A DNA stretch of 64,000 nucleotides from Clostridium bovifaecis (GTDB lineage Bacteria > Bacillota > Clostridia > Clostridiales > Clostridiaceae). The position numbers were made by a program, and so were the translations under genes. Numbering within the stretch: the stretch's first letter is position 1; every line of letters begins with the position of its first letter. Location of the stretch: NCBI GenBank assembly GCA_009738435.1, contig CP046522.1, forward strand, positions 2,945,249 to 3,009,248, written 5' to 3'. Shown here in pieces: positions 18,101 through 26,599 of this stretch. The notes beneath the pieces were generated by a model. That model ran no database searches. It was given only the letters and a program-made list of their open reading frames with translations, and had not been told where the DNA came from.

Positions 18101-20846
18101 CTCTATAAAGTGTTCTTATAATTGCATCCACCATAGAGTAAGCTGAATAAGGAAGAAAGCAAAATATCAAAAAAACCTGTTCAACAATATTCCTACTGTC
18201 ACTTATTTTCCCAGATATATTGATTCCTCTTGCAGGTGAAGCTATACTTTCCGTAACATTGAAAAGTATAGGGCTTATTAAAGCTAAAATAGCTGCTACA
18301 ATCCACTTATCTGTACCATCAGGTAAGACACTAAAAGATAAGGCTATTAATAATATTATAGACGGAGCAAGTAAACTTCTTCTTAAGTTATCAATCATCT
18401 TCCACTTAGATAAAACATTTATTGAACTTTTTCTTGTAATCCAAGGAAGCAGCTGCCAATCTCCACGAACCCATCTATGAAGCCTTTTAGCACTAGCGTT
18501 ATAATAAGGCGGATACCCGTCTATAACCTCTATATCTGTAACTAATGCTGCCCTTGCATAAGACCCTTCTAATAAATCATGGCTTAAAATAGAATTTTCC
18601 GGTATCTCATCCTTTAACATATAATTAAAAAGGTCTATATCATAAATTCCTTTTCCTGTGAAAATTCCTTCGCCAAACAAATCTTGATATACATCAGATA
18701 CAGCTGTTGTATATGTATCTATTCCCGTCTTTCCTGAAAATATCTTAGAGAACATTGTTTTGTTAGAGCTTAAAATACTTATGCCAACTCTAGGCTGCAT
18801 TATCCCATAGCCTCTTATTACCTTTTTTTCTTTTTTGTCTATATGAGCTTCATTTAAAATATGACTCATTGCACCAATGAGCTTTTTAGCACTGCCTCTT
18901 GGAAGCTGAGTATCAGCATCTAGCGTTATAATGTATTTAGCTTTACATAGCTCACTTATATCTCCACTTATAACATTGTAACTAGTACTTTTATCCCCTC
19001 TTATTATAGAGTTAAACTCCATAAGTTTTCCACGTTTTCTCTCCCATGCCATCCACTTATTTTCTTTTTCATTATATTTTCTGTATCTGCTAAAATAATA
19101 AAATATATCTTCTCTATTACTGCAATATTTTTCATTTAACTTTTTTACGGCATCTAAAGCTGCATAGTTTATTATTTTATCTTCTTCCTCTTCTTTTTTA
19201 TTGCTATCCTTCATATCTCCTAAAAGAGCAAAATATATATTCCTATCAGTGTTAGCGAGATAATATACCTCCATGCTATCAACTAGCTCTTTTGCTCTTT
19301 TTACATTATTTATAATAGTCGGAATTACAACTATAGTTCTTTTTTCTTTTCCTGAACCCTCTCTTAAATCTATTTTGGGTATAAATCTAGGGGTACTTAA
19401 ATTATTAACATTCCAATTCAAAAAAGAGACTACAATTTCACTACAAGGAACCATCAAAATTAACGCTGCAACTATATATCTCCACAAAATTCTTTGATTA
19501 TCATTTATATAACTAATTCTTAAAAATATGGTTATAAAAAACAAAGTTCCAATTACTATAGCTCCTATATAATAGCCTACGGAATTTTCTCTAATTTTAT
19601 TTTTTAAGGCTTCTAAACCTCTGTCCTTGAAACCTGACTTTTCTTTTAGGCATTTTACGCCATCATCTACAATATAGTACCCAACGTGCTTTTCGTAAAC
19701 TCTATCTTTTTCTTGCTCTGCTTCTTCTGCACATTGTATTGCCTTCTTAGCTATAAATGATTCTGGCTTTTTTATAACGTTAGATAATCTTTCAATCTTA
19801 TGTCTATAATAATCCTTTGATTCAAAATCCATATTTAGATATACCCCTGCTGGGTCTTGTCTTAGAATATCTTCTACATAGCTTAACCTTTCAAAGCTTT
19901 CTTTCCAATCTAAAGCTTCTATTTCCCTAACTGAATTTATTGAATTCCCCATAGAAGTTTGCTCAGCCGCTTGTAATTGATGTTCTAAATTTATCATTTT
20001 CTCAGAACTTATTTCTTTAAGTTCTAATTTCTCATCTATCCATTTATATATTTCTTCTGAGTCTACACCATTATCTCTTAATACCTTAAGCAGTCTCTCA
20101 GTAAAATTAGGAGTAAATTCTACGTCTTCAGAAGAGAGCTCTTCAATTTGTCTATCCATACTTCTGCTTTCTACTGCGTTTATAATTCTATCCGCAACTC
20201 TATCTGCTCTTAGCTTTTCTTTAGATGAAAATACTACATTTTCTGTTATTTTACTTATATTCTGAATTAAAGCTATTCTAATCATTATAGGAAGGGCCCA
20301 TAATTCACCACTAGTTAACACAGCTCTGCTTTGATATGCATTTACGAATCTTTCTATGGTCTCCTCATCTATCTTTCCTTCTGTATGTGAAACTAATTCC
20401 ACTGCTATATGATAGATTCTTGGGTATCCTTTCATTATTCCTCTATCTACCACTGGCAAATTTCTATAATATGCCTTTGGCATATTATGCTTTATATGTT
20501 TATATTCCTTTTCTATTAAATACAAATTATCTAATAGCCATTCAGAAGCTGGATCTACTTCTCTATTACTTCTAACTTCCCTATCTATATACTCATATCC
20601 ATCTATGATTTTCTTATAGCTTTTATCCAAACTCTTTATAACTTTTCTTCTACAGCTTGTATTTTTTATATATGAATGGTGGTTTGCAATATTAGCTGCA
20701 TGCTTCTCTAAATCTTCTTTACTTATATTAATCGATGGAATATCTTCTATTATATTTGCATCCCATTGCTCACAATCCCTTGGTTTAAAATTTAGATACA
20801 AAGCTACTCCTAATGCTATAATTAGTAACGATATTATGTAGGGCAT
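12171..20846 (-). CDS. Cyclic beta-1,2-glucan synthase (GT84-GH189-GH94 multidomain enzyme)
   Basis: The 2891-residue membrane enzyme probably makes cyclic beta-1,2-glucan from UDP-glucose. An N-terminal anchor (about 2-20) and a helical region precede two membrane segments (about 412-470). A GT84 glycosyltransferase follows, with TLDADTQLP near 640 and HRWVRGDWQ near 790. More membrane segments run to about 1000. The PF10091/GH189 cyclising domain spans about 1030-1540 and ends in HHEGMSLMAL. Two copies of the GH94-associated beta domain follow: about 1590-1870 with FIGRNRSLVNPSAM, and about 2090-2370 with FIGRGRSVENPKAL. The last is the GH94 phosphorylase domain with HWWHP and GSGDWNDGM (near 2555), which trims chain length. 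The architecture is that of ChvB/NdvB. The gene is solitary, with no exporter (ChvA/NdvA type) beside it. The ribosome site is AGAAGGAGTGA. Confidence 0.9.
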   Translation of the reverse strand: MPYIISLLIIALGVALYLNFKPRDCEQWDANIIEDIPSINISKEDLEKHAANIANHHSYIKNTSCRRKVIKSLDKSYKKIIDGYEYIDREVRSNREVDPASEWLLDNLYLIEKEYKHIKHNMPKAYYRNLPVVDRGIMKGYPRIYHIAVELVSHTEGKIDEETIERFVNAYQSRAVLTSGELWALPIMIRIALIQNISKITENVVFSSKEKLRADRVADRIINAVESRSMDRQIEELSSEDVEFTPNFTERLLKVLRDNGVDSEEIYKWIDEKLELKEISSEKMINLEHQLQAAEQTSMGNSINSVREIEALDWKESFERLSYVEDILRQDPAGVYLNMDFESKDYYRHKIERLSNVIKKPESFIAKKAIQCAEEAEQEKDRVYEKHVGYYIVDDGVKCLKEKSGFKDRGLEALKNKIRENSVGYYIGAIVIGTLFFITIFLRISYINDNQRILWRYIVAALILMVPCSEIVVSFLNWNVNNLSTPRFIPKIDLREGSGKEKRTIVVIPTIINNVKRAKELVDSMEVYYLANTDRNIYFALLGDMKDSNKKEEEEDKIINYAALDAVKKLNEKYCSNREDIFYYFSRYRKYNEKENKWMAWERKRGKLMEFNSIIRGDKSTSYNVISGDISELCKAKYIITLDADTQLPRGSAKKLIGAMSHILNEAHIDKKEKKVIRGYGIMQPRVGISILSSNKTMFSKIFSGKTGIDTYTTAVSDVYQDLFGEGIFTGKGIYDIDLFNYMLKDEIPENSILSHDLLEGSYARAALVTDIEVIDGYPPYYNASAKRLHRWVRGDWQLLPWITRKSSINVLSKWKMIDNLRRSLLAPSIILLIALSFSVLPDGTDKWIVAAILALISPILFNVTESIASPARGINISGKISDSRNIVEQVFLIFCFLPYSAYSMVDAIIRTLYRVYISKKNLLEWQTAADVEAKSGKRLQDYIRFMWVGSLISLGILILAFSKSVDSGIFMLPFCILWFISPWIAWYISRDIESKEIQLNKEQENMLRRISRKTWAYFEDFVNEENNWLAPDNYQEYPPNGIAHRTSPTNIAMGLTSNLVAYDLGYIGLLENVDRIDKVLNNIEGLQGYKGHLYNWYNTITKEPLYPRYVSTVDSGNLAGYLWVVDKALEELLEKPVINKNMKKGILDTLSLANEEVYEELQIKEYYDKEIKEIRNSSTLNALWWKDVLLSIFNKVSEIKKNKTEKEFYWNSKLIAAADKALEEIKSMFPWINSMSEYKEGSKELYENLNNLVLATSLKEAESRINSILKEIHEVNSDLRELLENTKNEVRKVVEKIKALMYKSSQMVESMDFKMLYDNKRGLFSIGYDVERDSLGRSYYDLLASEARQASFVAIAKGDIDTKHWFRLGRSMAVIGGSRGLVSWSGTMFEYLMPLLIMKPYQNTLLSQTYKAVVEGQRRYGKSRKIPWGISESAYRTFDISLNYQYKAFGVPGIGLKRGLKNELVVSPYSTVMALQVDTKSSISNMIRLKEEGLEGRYGFYEAIDYTKDRMPKGEKSSIIKCFMVHHEGMSLMALDNVLKNNILRRRFHSIARVKSAELLLQEKIPNRIVYEREQKFEAPESKVEKPTIIVRKYNTAKTSMPETELLSNGSYSLMISNSGSGFGKKEDMTLYRWKEDVTTDNSGMFFYIKDIASNEYWSATYEPCKNEGDNYEVIFSQDKAEFRRKDKDILTHTEIAVSSEDDAEVRKISLTNSGSEAKILEITSYCEVTLAPSNADIVHPAFSNLFIRTEFLQEPECIIANRRPRAKGQKKPYAVQCIALQGNLVGAIQYETSRVNFIGRNRSLVNPSAMEEDAPLKNTIGAVLDPIISMRKRVKIEPGETCKIAYTIAVTDSREEAVVIANKYREMNSIDRVFELACSQSAVEMKYLGIKSPQANLYQTMASRVLFLSNLYKHREEYIKDVSRSQKDLWKYGISGDSPIVLVIVKEEKHKDLVRQMLNAHEYWSMKGLKVDLVILNLQNTAYTQPLQDAIRDLIVTSHARDKQNKSGGVFLHSEATVEKEDIDLLMAISRIVVEGDKGLLISQIKKEDEAVQEMVELLKINREYANKSHKFEVNKLEYFNELGGFDLENDQYVILLKEGRTTPAPWVNIIANENFGFMVSESGSPYTWYKNSRENKITTWSNDWVIDPTSEAIYLRDEETGEIWGITPKPIRDSGEYVIEHGFGYSNFKHEAYGIVGEVTMFVPRNDSIKICRVKLKNNSSIERKLSLTYYAQLVLGVVPQHTSIHISTYFNNEKKYIYAQNPYSDDFGKLHAYLKIVGGEEESFTGNRTEFIGRGRSVENPKALEKVGLSNNSGAGMDPCLAENSKFTIKPDEEKMLLIMLGEDESLEKVEETIAKYGNVQRAEEELENVRSYWKKTLHSIKVKTPDKAMDIMLNGWLLYQTIACRIWARSAFYQSGGAFGFRDQLQDVMAAGYVDTNMMREHILYSATRQFTEGDVQHWWHPIVDSGIRTRFSDDLLWLPYVTSDYIKKTGDYSILDEKVGYLEDKPLDEGEDERYTISKKSDKIGTMYEHCIKAIERGLKFGPHNIPLMGSGDWNDGMSEVGNKGRGESVWLGWFLYSILDSFKEICKVRNDEYRVQRYEEMKEFIKENLNRNAWDGNWYRRAYFDDGTPMGSMENDECQIDSLSQSWAVISKAGDEVKIRKAMSALEKHLVKEDSGIVLLLTPPFDNGKLEPGYIKGYVPGVRENGGQYTHGSTWIVLAMAMLGEGDKAWRIYNMLNPINHAKSYYDCKRYKVEPYVITADVYGREPHIGRGGWSWYTGASGWMYRVAIEGILGLKFQGSKGFLIEPNIPNEWKEFELEYAKGECKYFIKVRRGEKEEVVLNGTPLKDKVIPYFESGNHEVEVMVSAKVVSVNEQYISNVNSIK

Positions 20847-20934
20847 TTAAGTCACTCCTTCTTATTTTCATATTGTTCCTAAAAAACTTATGCTTAACTA
20901 TTGTTCCCCAAAAAACTATATTTAAACAAAAAAT

Positions 20935-20980
20935 AAATAAGGGACTTGTGCTGAAAAAATTCAGCACAAGTCCCTTATTT
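20935..20980 (-). terminator. Terminator of the lysC-lysA operon
   Basis: A perfect 21-bp stem (20935-20955 with 20960-20980) and AAAA loop, with a T-rich tail on the minus strand. It lies 45 nt after lysA and ahead of the glucan synthase gene. Confidence 0.9.
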
Positions 20981-21024
20981 TAATATATTTTAAAATTGAA
21001 ATTGAAGCTAAGTTATTTTAGAAC

Positions 21025-22323
21025 TTAAAGTCCTAATTCATTTTTTATCAAGTCTTCATATGATTGTCTTTGACAAATGATTTTTGCATTGCCATCCTTA
21101 ACTAATACTACTGCAGCTCTAGGAATTTTGTTGTAATTACTAGACATTGAATATCCATAAGCTCCAGTGCTCAGAATTGCTAGTATATCTCCACTTTCAG
21201 CTTCAGGAATTTCTACATTATTTAATAGTATATCTCCTGATTCGCAGCATTTTCCTGAAATTGTAACTGTTTCTTTAGAAGATGAATTTATCTTGTTTGC
21301 TATAACACATTCATAGTCTGCATTGTAGAGTGCAGGCCTAATGTTATCGGTCATTCCACCATCTACAGCTACATACTTTCTTACCTCTGGAATTTCCTTT
21401 ATTGAACCTATTGTATATAGGGTAGTTCCAGCATTACCAACAATGGATCTTCCAGGCTCAATAACTAAAGCAGGTAAATTTATATTTAAAGCCTTACTAG
21501 TATTTTCTGCCTCTTCTAATATTGCGCTGCAAAAATCCTCAAATTCTTTTGGTGAGTCTCCATTATTATAGTAAATACCAAAGCCGCCACCTAAATCTAG
21601 TTCCTTTATATCATAATCTAATTTATCTTTTATTTCTTTAATTAAGGAAAGCATTATCTTTACTGCATCTCTGTAAGGTTCTATATCAAAAATTTGAGAA
21701 CCAATATGACAATGAAATCCCATAAGTTCTATATTTTTAAGATAATTTGCTCTCTCTACAGCTTGCAGTGTCTGATTTTCTAGCATAGTAAAACCAAACT
21801 TTGAGTCTACTTGACCAGTCTTTATATAATCATGGGTATGAGCTTCTATTCCTGGAGTTATTCTTAAAAGAATTTTTTGAGTTTTTTCATGTCTTTGCGC
21901 TATTTCATTGATTCTCTCAATTTCATAAAGATTATCAGCAACAAATCTTCCTACTCCTAGCTTGATTCCCATCTCAATTTCTTCTAAAGTCTTATTATTG
22001 CCATGGAAATATACTTTTTCCATAGGGAAGCCACTTTTATAAGCAGTATACAATTCTCCCCCTGAAACAACGTCAAGACATAGGCCCTCTTCATTTATTA
22101 TTTGGCACATAGCTATAGTTAAGAATGCTTTTCCAGCATAAGCTACTCTATTTATTCCTTCATTCACTCTAAAACCCCTATAATACTTTCTACAGTTGTT
22201 TCTTATTAATTCTTCATCCATAACATAAAGAGGTGTTCCAAATTCTTTAGTCAGTTCTAAAGTATTAACTCCTCCTATATATAATTCTTCATTTTTGACT
22301 TCCATTGTCCCAAATAGCTTCAT
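21025..22323 (-). CDS. lysA: Diaminopimelate decarboxylase
   Basis: A PLP enzyme that decarboxylates meso-diaminopimelate to L-lysine, the last step of lysine synthesis. The 432 residues are of fold type III (alanine racemase-like barrel). The PLP lysine is K65 in RVAYAGKAF. HCHIGSQI, the glycine-rich DLGGGFGIYY, EPGRSIVGNAG and CCESGDIL (the active-site cysteine across the dimer) are all present. The ribosome site is GGGGGCTTTAAA. It lies 21 nt behind lysC in the same operon, under the lysine riboswitch. Confidence 0.96.
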   Translation of the reverse strand: MKLFGTMEVKNEELYIGGVNTLELTKEFGTPLYVMDEELIRNNCRKYYRGFRVNEGINRVAYAGKAFLTIAMCQIINEEGLCLDVVSGGELYTAYKSGFPMEKVYFHGNNKTLEEIEMGIKLGVGRFVADNLYEIERINEIAQRHEKTQKILLRITPGIEAHTHDYIKTGQVDSKFGFTMLENQTLQAVERANYLKNIELMGFHCHIGSQIFDIEPYRDAVKIMLSLIKEIKDKLDYDIKELDLGGGFGIYYNNGDSPKEFEDFCSAILEEAENTSKALNINLPALVIEPGRSIVGNAGTTLYTIGSIKEIPEVRKYVAVDGGMTDNIRPALYNADYECVIANKINSSSKETVTISGKCCESGDILLNNVEIPEAESGDILAILSTGAYGYSMSSNYNKIPRAAVVLVKDGNAKIICQRQSYEDLIKNELGL

Positions 22324-22344
22324 TTTAAAGCCCCCAATCTATTT

Positions 22345-23544
22345 TTAAAGATTAAATTTATTTGCTACAATTTGAATCGCCTTAGTTTTATCCTTTCGGC
22401 TTATAGCACATGTAATTCTTATCTCTGATGTAGTAATCATCTTTACATTTATATTATTCTCACTAAACAGCTTAAACATTTTAGCAGCGACACCTGTTGT
22501 GTTCTTCATTCCTATTCCTACAACTGAGAACTTAGTGATATCATCATCTATTGATATATCTTTTGAATTTGCAAAACTTTTTATTATTTCCATGCAGTCT
22601 TCTTGCTCATCTTTTGGAATTGTAAAAGACACATTTACCTTATCGTTTAAAGGTGCAGTTTGGCTTATCATATCTATATTAATTTTTTTGCTTCCTATTG
22701 TTTCAAATAAATTAGATAAGATATTTATATCCGCATTTATATCTTTTAAGGTTACTGCTATATCATCATCGCTAGTTGCAAGTCCTGTTACTGGTTTACT
22801 TTCTAAGTTCATTTTGTCTACCCCCTTAATAATTGTTCCCCTAATATCACTATTGCTTAATCCTACATATATAGGAATACCATACTTTTGAGCAAGCTCT
22901 ATAGATCTTGAATGCATAACTTGAGCACCTAAGCTAGATAATTCCAACATTTCTTCATAATCTATAACATCAAGTTTTTTTGCTTCATTATATTTTCTAG
23001 GATCTACACTATATATTCCATCTACATCTGTATAGATTTCGCATATTCCATTAAGCTTTACCGCTAAGGCCACTGCAGATGTATCTGATCCTCCTCTGCC
23101 TAAAGTAATTATATCTCCCTGTTCATTAACACCTTGGAATCCTGCTACAATTACTATTCTTCCTTCTTTTAAACTTTTGCTTATCTTTGTATCTTCTATA
23201 TCATCAATCAAACCTTTACCATATTGTCCACTAGTTTTTATGCCTATTTGATACGCAGTATAGCTTACTGAATCATATCCTTGCTCCTTTATTGCCATAG
23301 AAAGTAAAGCACAGGACATCATTTCTCCCGTAGATAAAAGAGCATCTAACTCCCTCTTATCTGGATTTTTAGAAATTTGTTTAGCTAAAGATATTAAATC
23401 ATCAGTTGTATCTCCCATAGCTGATACAACAACCACCAAGTCGTCCCCCTGTTCTTTTCTTCTAATCAAAGTATTAGCAATCTTTTTAATTTTCTCTGTT
23501 GTAGCAACGGAACTTCCACCATATTTTTGTACGACTATGCCCAT
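22345..23544 (-). CDS. lysC: Aspartokinase
   Basis: The enzyme phosphorylates L-aspartate, the entry step to lysine, threonine, methionine and diaminopimelate. The 399 residues start MGIVVQKYGGSSVATTEKI, the K-[FY]-GG-[ST]-S ATP/aspartate motif. TLGRGGSDTSAVALA follows in the kinase domain, and two C-terminal ACT domains (about 265-399) probably bind lysine as feedback inhibitor. The AGGGGG ribosome site fits the ATG. It is the first gene of lysC-lysA and its expression is set by the upstream lysine riboswitch. Confidence 0.96.
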   Translation of the reverse strand: MGIVVQKYGGSSVATTEKIKKIANTLIRRKEQGDDLVVVVSAMGDTTDDLISLAKQISKNPDKRELDALLSTGEMMSCALLSMAIKEQGYDSVSYTAYQIGIKTSGQYGKGLIDDIEDTKISKSLKEGRIVIVAGFQGVNEQGDIITLGRGGSDTSAVALAVKLNGICEIYTDVDGIYSVDPRKYNEAKKLDVIDYEEMLELSSLGAQVMHSRSIELAQKYGIPIYVGLSNSDIRGTIIKGVDKMNLESKPVTGLATSDDDIAVTLKDINADINILSNLFETIGSKKINIDMISQTAPLNDKVNVSFTIPKDEQEDCMEIIKSFANSKDISIDDDITKFSVVGIGMKNTTGVAAKMFKLFSENNINVKMITTSEIRITCAISRKDKTKAIQIVANKFNL

Positions 23545-23567
23545 GTGTATAACCCCCTGTTTATTTT

Positions 23568-23690
23568 AGCAGCTAGCTTTTTTAAATGTTAGCACTTTGC
23601 TAGTTAGTATGCTATAAATTAAAAGCATTTAGCAACTAGCAATCCCCCTTTTAGTAGCCAGTAATTAGCCTTTAAGATTACAAAAATCTT
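23568..23690. repeat. Degenerate TTAGCA/CTAGCT-rich intergenic repeat
   Basis: Imperfectly repeated AGCTAGC, GTTAGCA, GCTAGTTAG, TTTAGCAACTAGCAA and GTAGCCAGTAATTAGCC motifs lie between lysC and its riboswitch terminator. They resemble the elements at 3794 and 6721. Confidence 0.35.
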
Positions 23691-23751
23691 TTATTCGCTA
23701 TTTTGTGTAAGGTAACACTTTTCGAAACGATATTTTTTAAGAAAATAAAAA

Positions 23752-23990
23752 ATATTGCGGCAAGGAACACCCTTGCCGCAATATATACATACATAATAAT
23801 ATATTCCGAACTCAGTGTACCTTGTAGCTCTCCACGCCAATTTAACGTGACAACCCTACACATATTCTGTGCAAGGCCAGAAGATAAACTCGCCAATATA
23901 TCTTCTTCGGCCATAATCCCTTTCTTTGCCCATCAACGCCCGCCGACTCCAAGCAAATACTATTAACTACAGCACCTCTACCCTAGGTAA
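23752..23990 (-). promoter_or_regulatory. Lysine riboswitch (L-box) with terminator, upstream of lysC
   Basis: Read on the minus strand, the segment matches the L-box aptamer in order: GGTAGAGGTGC, ATAGTATTTGC-TTGGAG, GAAAGGGATTATGGCCGAAG, TCTTCTGGCC, GTGTAGGGTTGTCA and GTGGAGAGCTACA. It is followed by a perfect 14-bp terminator stem (23752-23765 with 23771-23784) and TTTTTTATTTTC. Lysine binding should favour the terminator and reduce lysC-lysA expression. Short open frames overlapping this RNA on both strands are not genes. Confidence 0.93.
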
Positions 23991-23999
23991 CTAACGTTT

Positions 24000-24265
24000 A
24001 TTAATTTTTAAAATTAAATTATTCACAGTTTAACACAATACTTTTAACTAGGCAAGTACTTTTATTCAATTTACTATAAAAAAATTTTAGCATACTAAAG
24101 TTATTTATATATTATTCTTTTTCCTCAGCTTTTGTGTGCATATCTTTCTAATATTTCTACAACTATCTTCTATAATAAATATCTTTCATAAACTTCATCG
24201 TATCTTAATGTATTTTTTGCAAAAACTAATAAAACAATAACTTTATTTATGAAAGGAGAAGTATT
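24000..24265. other. Intergenic region upstream of the spore protein gene
   Basis: AT-rich with no coding frame. A CATACTA at 24091-24097 looks like a sigma-G -10 box, but its -35 is poor and it lies 170 nt from the gene, so no promoter is claimed. Confidence 0.4.
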
Positions 24266-24502
24266 ATGTCAAGGCACAAAGTTCTTGTACCTGAAGCAAG
24301 TTCAGGGTTGAATAGATTTAAAATGGAAGTGGCTCAAGAAATGGGACTAGAAGGATATACTAAAGAACATGAGTATATGGGTGATACTCCAAGCAAAATG
24401 GTGGGAAAAATGGCTAATGCAGGAAACGTAGGAGGAGAAATGGTTAGACGAATGGTTGCTTCTTTTGAGCAAGAAATGGTTAACAATAGTAGAAATGAGT
24501 AA
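24266..24502 (+). CDS. Alpha/beta-type small acid-soluble spore protein
   Basis: A 78-residue DNA-binding protein that coats and protects the spore chromosome. The family pattern is clear: LVPEASSGLNRFKMEVAQEMGL near the N-terminus, containing the F-x-x-E-x-A-x-E type cleavage site of the germination protease. GDTPSKMVGKMANAGNVGGEMVRRM follows, where the GNVGGEMVRRM signature is nearly invariant. A strong AAAGGAG ribosome site is present. It marks the host as a spore former and would be expressed in the forespore, normally under sigma-G. Confidence 0.93.
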   Translation: MSRHKVLVPEASSGLNRFKMEVAQEMGLEGYTKEHEYMGDTPSKMVGKMANAGNVGGEMVRRMVASFEQEMVNNSRNE

Positions 24503-24542
24503 CCTTCTTTTTTAAAGCACAGAGAGCTTAAAATAAAATTAG

Positions 24543-24566
24543 CAATGGACAATTGATTGTCCATTG
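24543..24566 (+). terminator. Terminator of the spore protein gene
   Basis: A perfect 10-bp stem CAATGGACAA/TTGTCCATTG with TTGA loop (24543-24566), followed by a short T-rich stretch. Confidence 0.6.
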
Positions 24567-24680
24567 TCAACTTTTAATTATAAATTTCTTTATTGCACCC
24601 TATCTTCTTGTTTCTCTATTCTGTCTTTGCTATACTATCTATTAAAAGATTTAAGGAAATTGGAGGATTTAAAACTACAT

Positions 24681-25907
24681 ATGAACAAACAAAGTATAGC
24701 TAAATTAAAGCTTTTTTTTATGGGATTAGAAAATAAATATTCCGAAAATAATTCTATTTTTAAAGAAATTTCAGTTGTCTTCAAAACTGGCCTGAAAACT
24801 TTTAAAGGAAGAGGTTTTTATGAAAATGGAAACATAAAGTATAACTTCAATGGAGTAACTAAAACTGAGAGTATAACGAACCTTCTACATAGTATAGCAG
24901 AAGATGCTGAAAGCTATGAAGCCCTTGAACTTATATATAGTGAAAGAGGAACCAATATACTAATTACTGCTGATAATAAGAATGTTTCCATGAAAAATAT
25001 TGAAGTACAAGAGGTTACCTCTAGCAAGTCTAATGACAAATCTGTCGGACAATGTGATCCAGGACATAATGACTATAATGGGGATGGAAAAACCTCTACT
25101 TTACTAAATAGAAATTATTTTATTAAAGTTGGAAAAGCTGATAATCTTCTTAAGGAAATTAATATTATGACCAAAGATGGAAAGATTAAAAACGATAAAA
25201 TAAGAAAATATAATCAAATAGACCATTACGTTGAACTTTTAGATGGAATCTTTGATAAACTAGAAACTAGAGGAACCTTAACCATATTGGATTGTGGATG
25301 CGGAAAATCTTATCTTTCATTTGTGCTAAATTATTATTTAACAGAGGTTAAAAAATTCAAATGTCATTTTATTGGAATTGATTATTCCGAATCTGTAATA
25401 AAATCCTCAAGAAAAATGGCTGAAAATCTTGGATATAGAAATATGGAATTTCATGCTATGGATATAAAGGATTATATCCCCAATAGAGATATAAACATTG
25501 TCTTATCTCTCCACGCTTGTGACACTGCAACAGATATGGCTCTTGCTCTAGGAATAAGAGTAGAATCTGATGTAATAATTGCAGTCCCATGCTGTCACAG
25601 AGAACTATTAAACCAATATTCCTATGAGCCTTTTAGTCCCGTATTAAAACATGGAATACTGAAAGCTAGAATAGCTGATGCCCTAACTGATGGCATGAGG
25701 GCTGCTATGCTAGAAGCCAAAGGATATGATGTTTCAGTACTAGAGTATATATCACCTCTTGAAACTCCAAAAAATCTTATGATTAGAGCTATGAAAACTA
25801 AAGATGAAAATCCTAAAGCTATGGAAAAATACCTTGGCTTGATGCAATCCTTGAATGTCTATCCAGCTCTATATAAGTTTTTGAATGAATGGGAAAGCCT
25901 GAAATAA
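24681..25907 (+). CDS. SAM-dependent methyltransferase (Methyltransf_32-like)
   Basis: A 408-residue protein with a class I methyltransferase domain. SAM-binding motif I is TILDCGCGKSYLSF and motif II is HFIGIDYSESVIKSS. LSLHACDTATDMAL and the cysteine-containing VPCCHRELL are typical of PF13679. The substrate is unknown. The N-terminal 130 residues are a separate domain I do not recognise. The start is uncertain: the frame is open back to 24564, but that extension overlaps the preceding terminator. ATG 24681 lies 14 nt behind GGAGG, and a TTG at 24660 overlaps that motif. Confidence 0.75.
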   Translation: MNKQSIAKLKLFFMGLENKYSENNSIFKEISVVFKTGLKTFKGRGFYENGNIKYNFNGVTKTESITNLLHSIAEDAESYEALELIYSERGTNILITADNKNVSMKNIEVQEVTSSKSNDKSVGQCDPGHNDYNGDGKTSTLLNRNYFIKVGKADNLLKEINIMTKDGKIKNDKIRKYNQIDHYVELLDGIFDKLETRGTLTILDCGCGKSYLSFVLNYYLTEVKKFKCHFIGIDYSESVIKSSRKMAENLGYRNMEFHAMDIKDYIPNRDINIVLSLHACDTATDMALALGIRVESDVIIAVPCCHRELLNQYSYEPFSPVLKHGILKARIADALTDGMRAAMLEAKGYDVSVLEYISPLETPKNLMIRAMKTKDENPKAMEKYLGLMQSLNVYPALYKFLNEWESLK

Positions 25908-25992
25908 ATTGTGCAGCAATTTATTTCAAGTGGAAGCACTAAAACGCTGAGTAAAGATGTGAAATACTAAAACAATCAGAAAATTAAAAGTG

Positions 25993-26063
25993 GAAAACGG
26001 AAAATAGAGGATGTTTTGTTTCCCCAAGGCTACAATAACTTCCTATTTTCCTTCTCCGTTTTC
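25993..26063. terminator. Imperfect long hairpin between methyltransferase and membrane protein genes
   Basis: GAAAACGGAAAATAGAGGA (25993-26011) is partly complementary to the segment at 26041-26063 (CCTATTTTCC and CCGTTTTC). It sits between convergent genes and may terminate both, or be a decayed repeat. Confidence 0.35.
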
Positions 26064-26089
26064 TATTTAAGAAATCGAGGCTCAAATTT

Positions 26090-26428
26090 CTAAAAAATGA
26101 TTATGCAAAGTAAGAATGCCATTATCACAAGCGATACAATTATAATTAATAAAGTTATCTCTTCTATTAACTTGAAGCCTTTAGAAATTTCCTTGTCTAG
26201 TACCTTTACAGCTTGTATAAAGTTTATAAGTGTAATAGGCAGTATAAAATAAATTCCCACAATAATTAGGACACCAATGATTTCTCCTAAATAGAAATTC
26301 ACTCCTTGCACAGGTTTAATTAACATAGCAAGGATTAAAATACTATATACTGCACCCAAAAGCATATATAAGGCATTTTTCTTTTTAGATGCAATGTCTT
26401 CATAGTACATTTTACATTTTTCTCCCAT
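26090..26428 (-). CDS. Small membrane protein of unknown function
   Basis: 112 residues with three predicted membrane segments (about 19-38, 46-72 and 90-112) and a short cytosolic N-terminus MGEKCKMYYEDIASKKK. A strong GAGGAGGGA ribosome site indicates a real gene. No family was recognised and no operon partner is evident. Confidence 0.6.
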   Translation of the reverse strand: MGEKCKMYYEDIASKKKNALYMLLGAVYSILILAMLIKPVQGVNFYLGEIIGVLIIVGIYFILPITLINFIQAVKVLDKEISKGFKLIEEITLLIIIVSLVIMAFLLCIIIF

Positions 26429-26537
26429 ATACTTCCCTCCTCTTTAGCTAATATTAGAGTCAAAATGCTTGTCTTATAATACTAATATGCAATTAATAGC
26501 TAACGGGTTATATATAGCTATTAATTTATTAAACAAA

Positions 26538-26585
26538 AATAATAAGGTTTGTATATAATTTTATTTGTATACAAACCTTATTATT
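26538..26585 (-). terminator. Terminator of the 72-residue hypothetical gene
   Basis: A perfect 18-bp stem (26538-26555 with 26568-26585) followed on the minus strand by TTTTTG. Confidence 0.85.
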
Positions 26586-26599
26586 CTAGTATCTGGCTC

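Noticed and set aside
23678..23966. Overlapping small ORFs of 78 and 87 residues on both strands
   Set aside because: They lie within the lysine riboswitch aptamer and terminator, whose conserved RNA sequence explains the region.
24564..24680. Hydrophobic 39-residue extension of the methyltransferase
   Set aside because: The extension overlaps the spore-protein terminator and precedes a closer start; the conserved protein does not need a membrane anchor.
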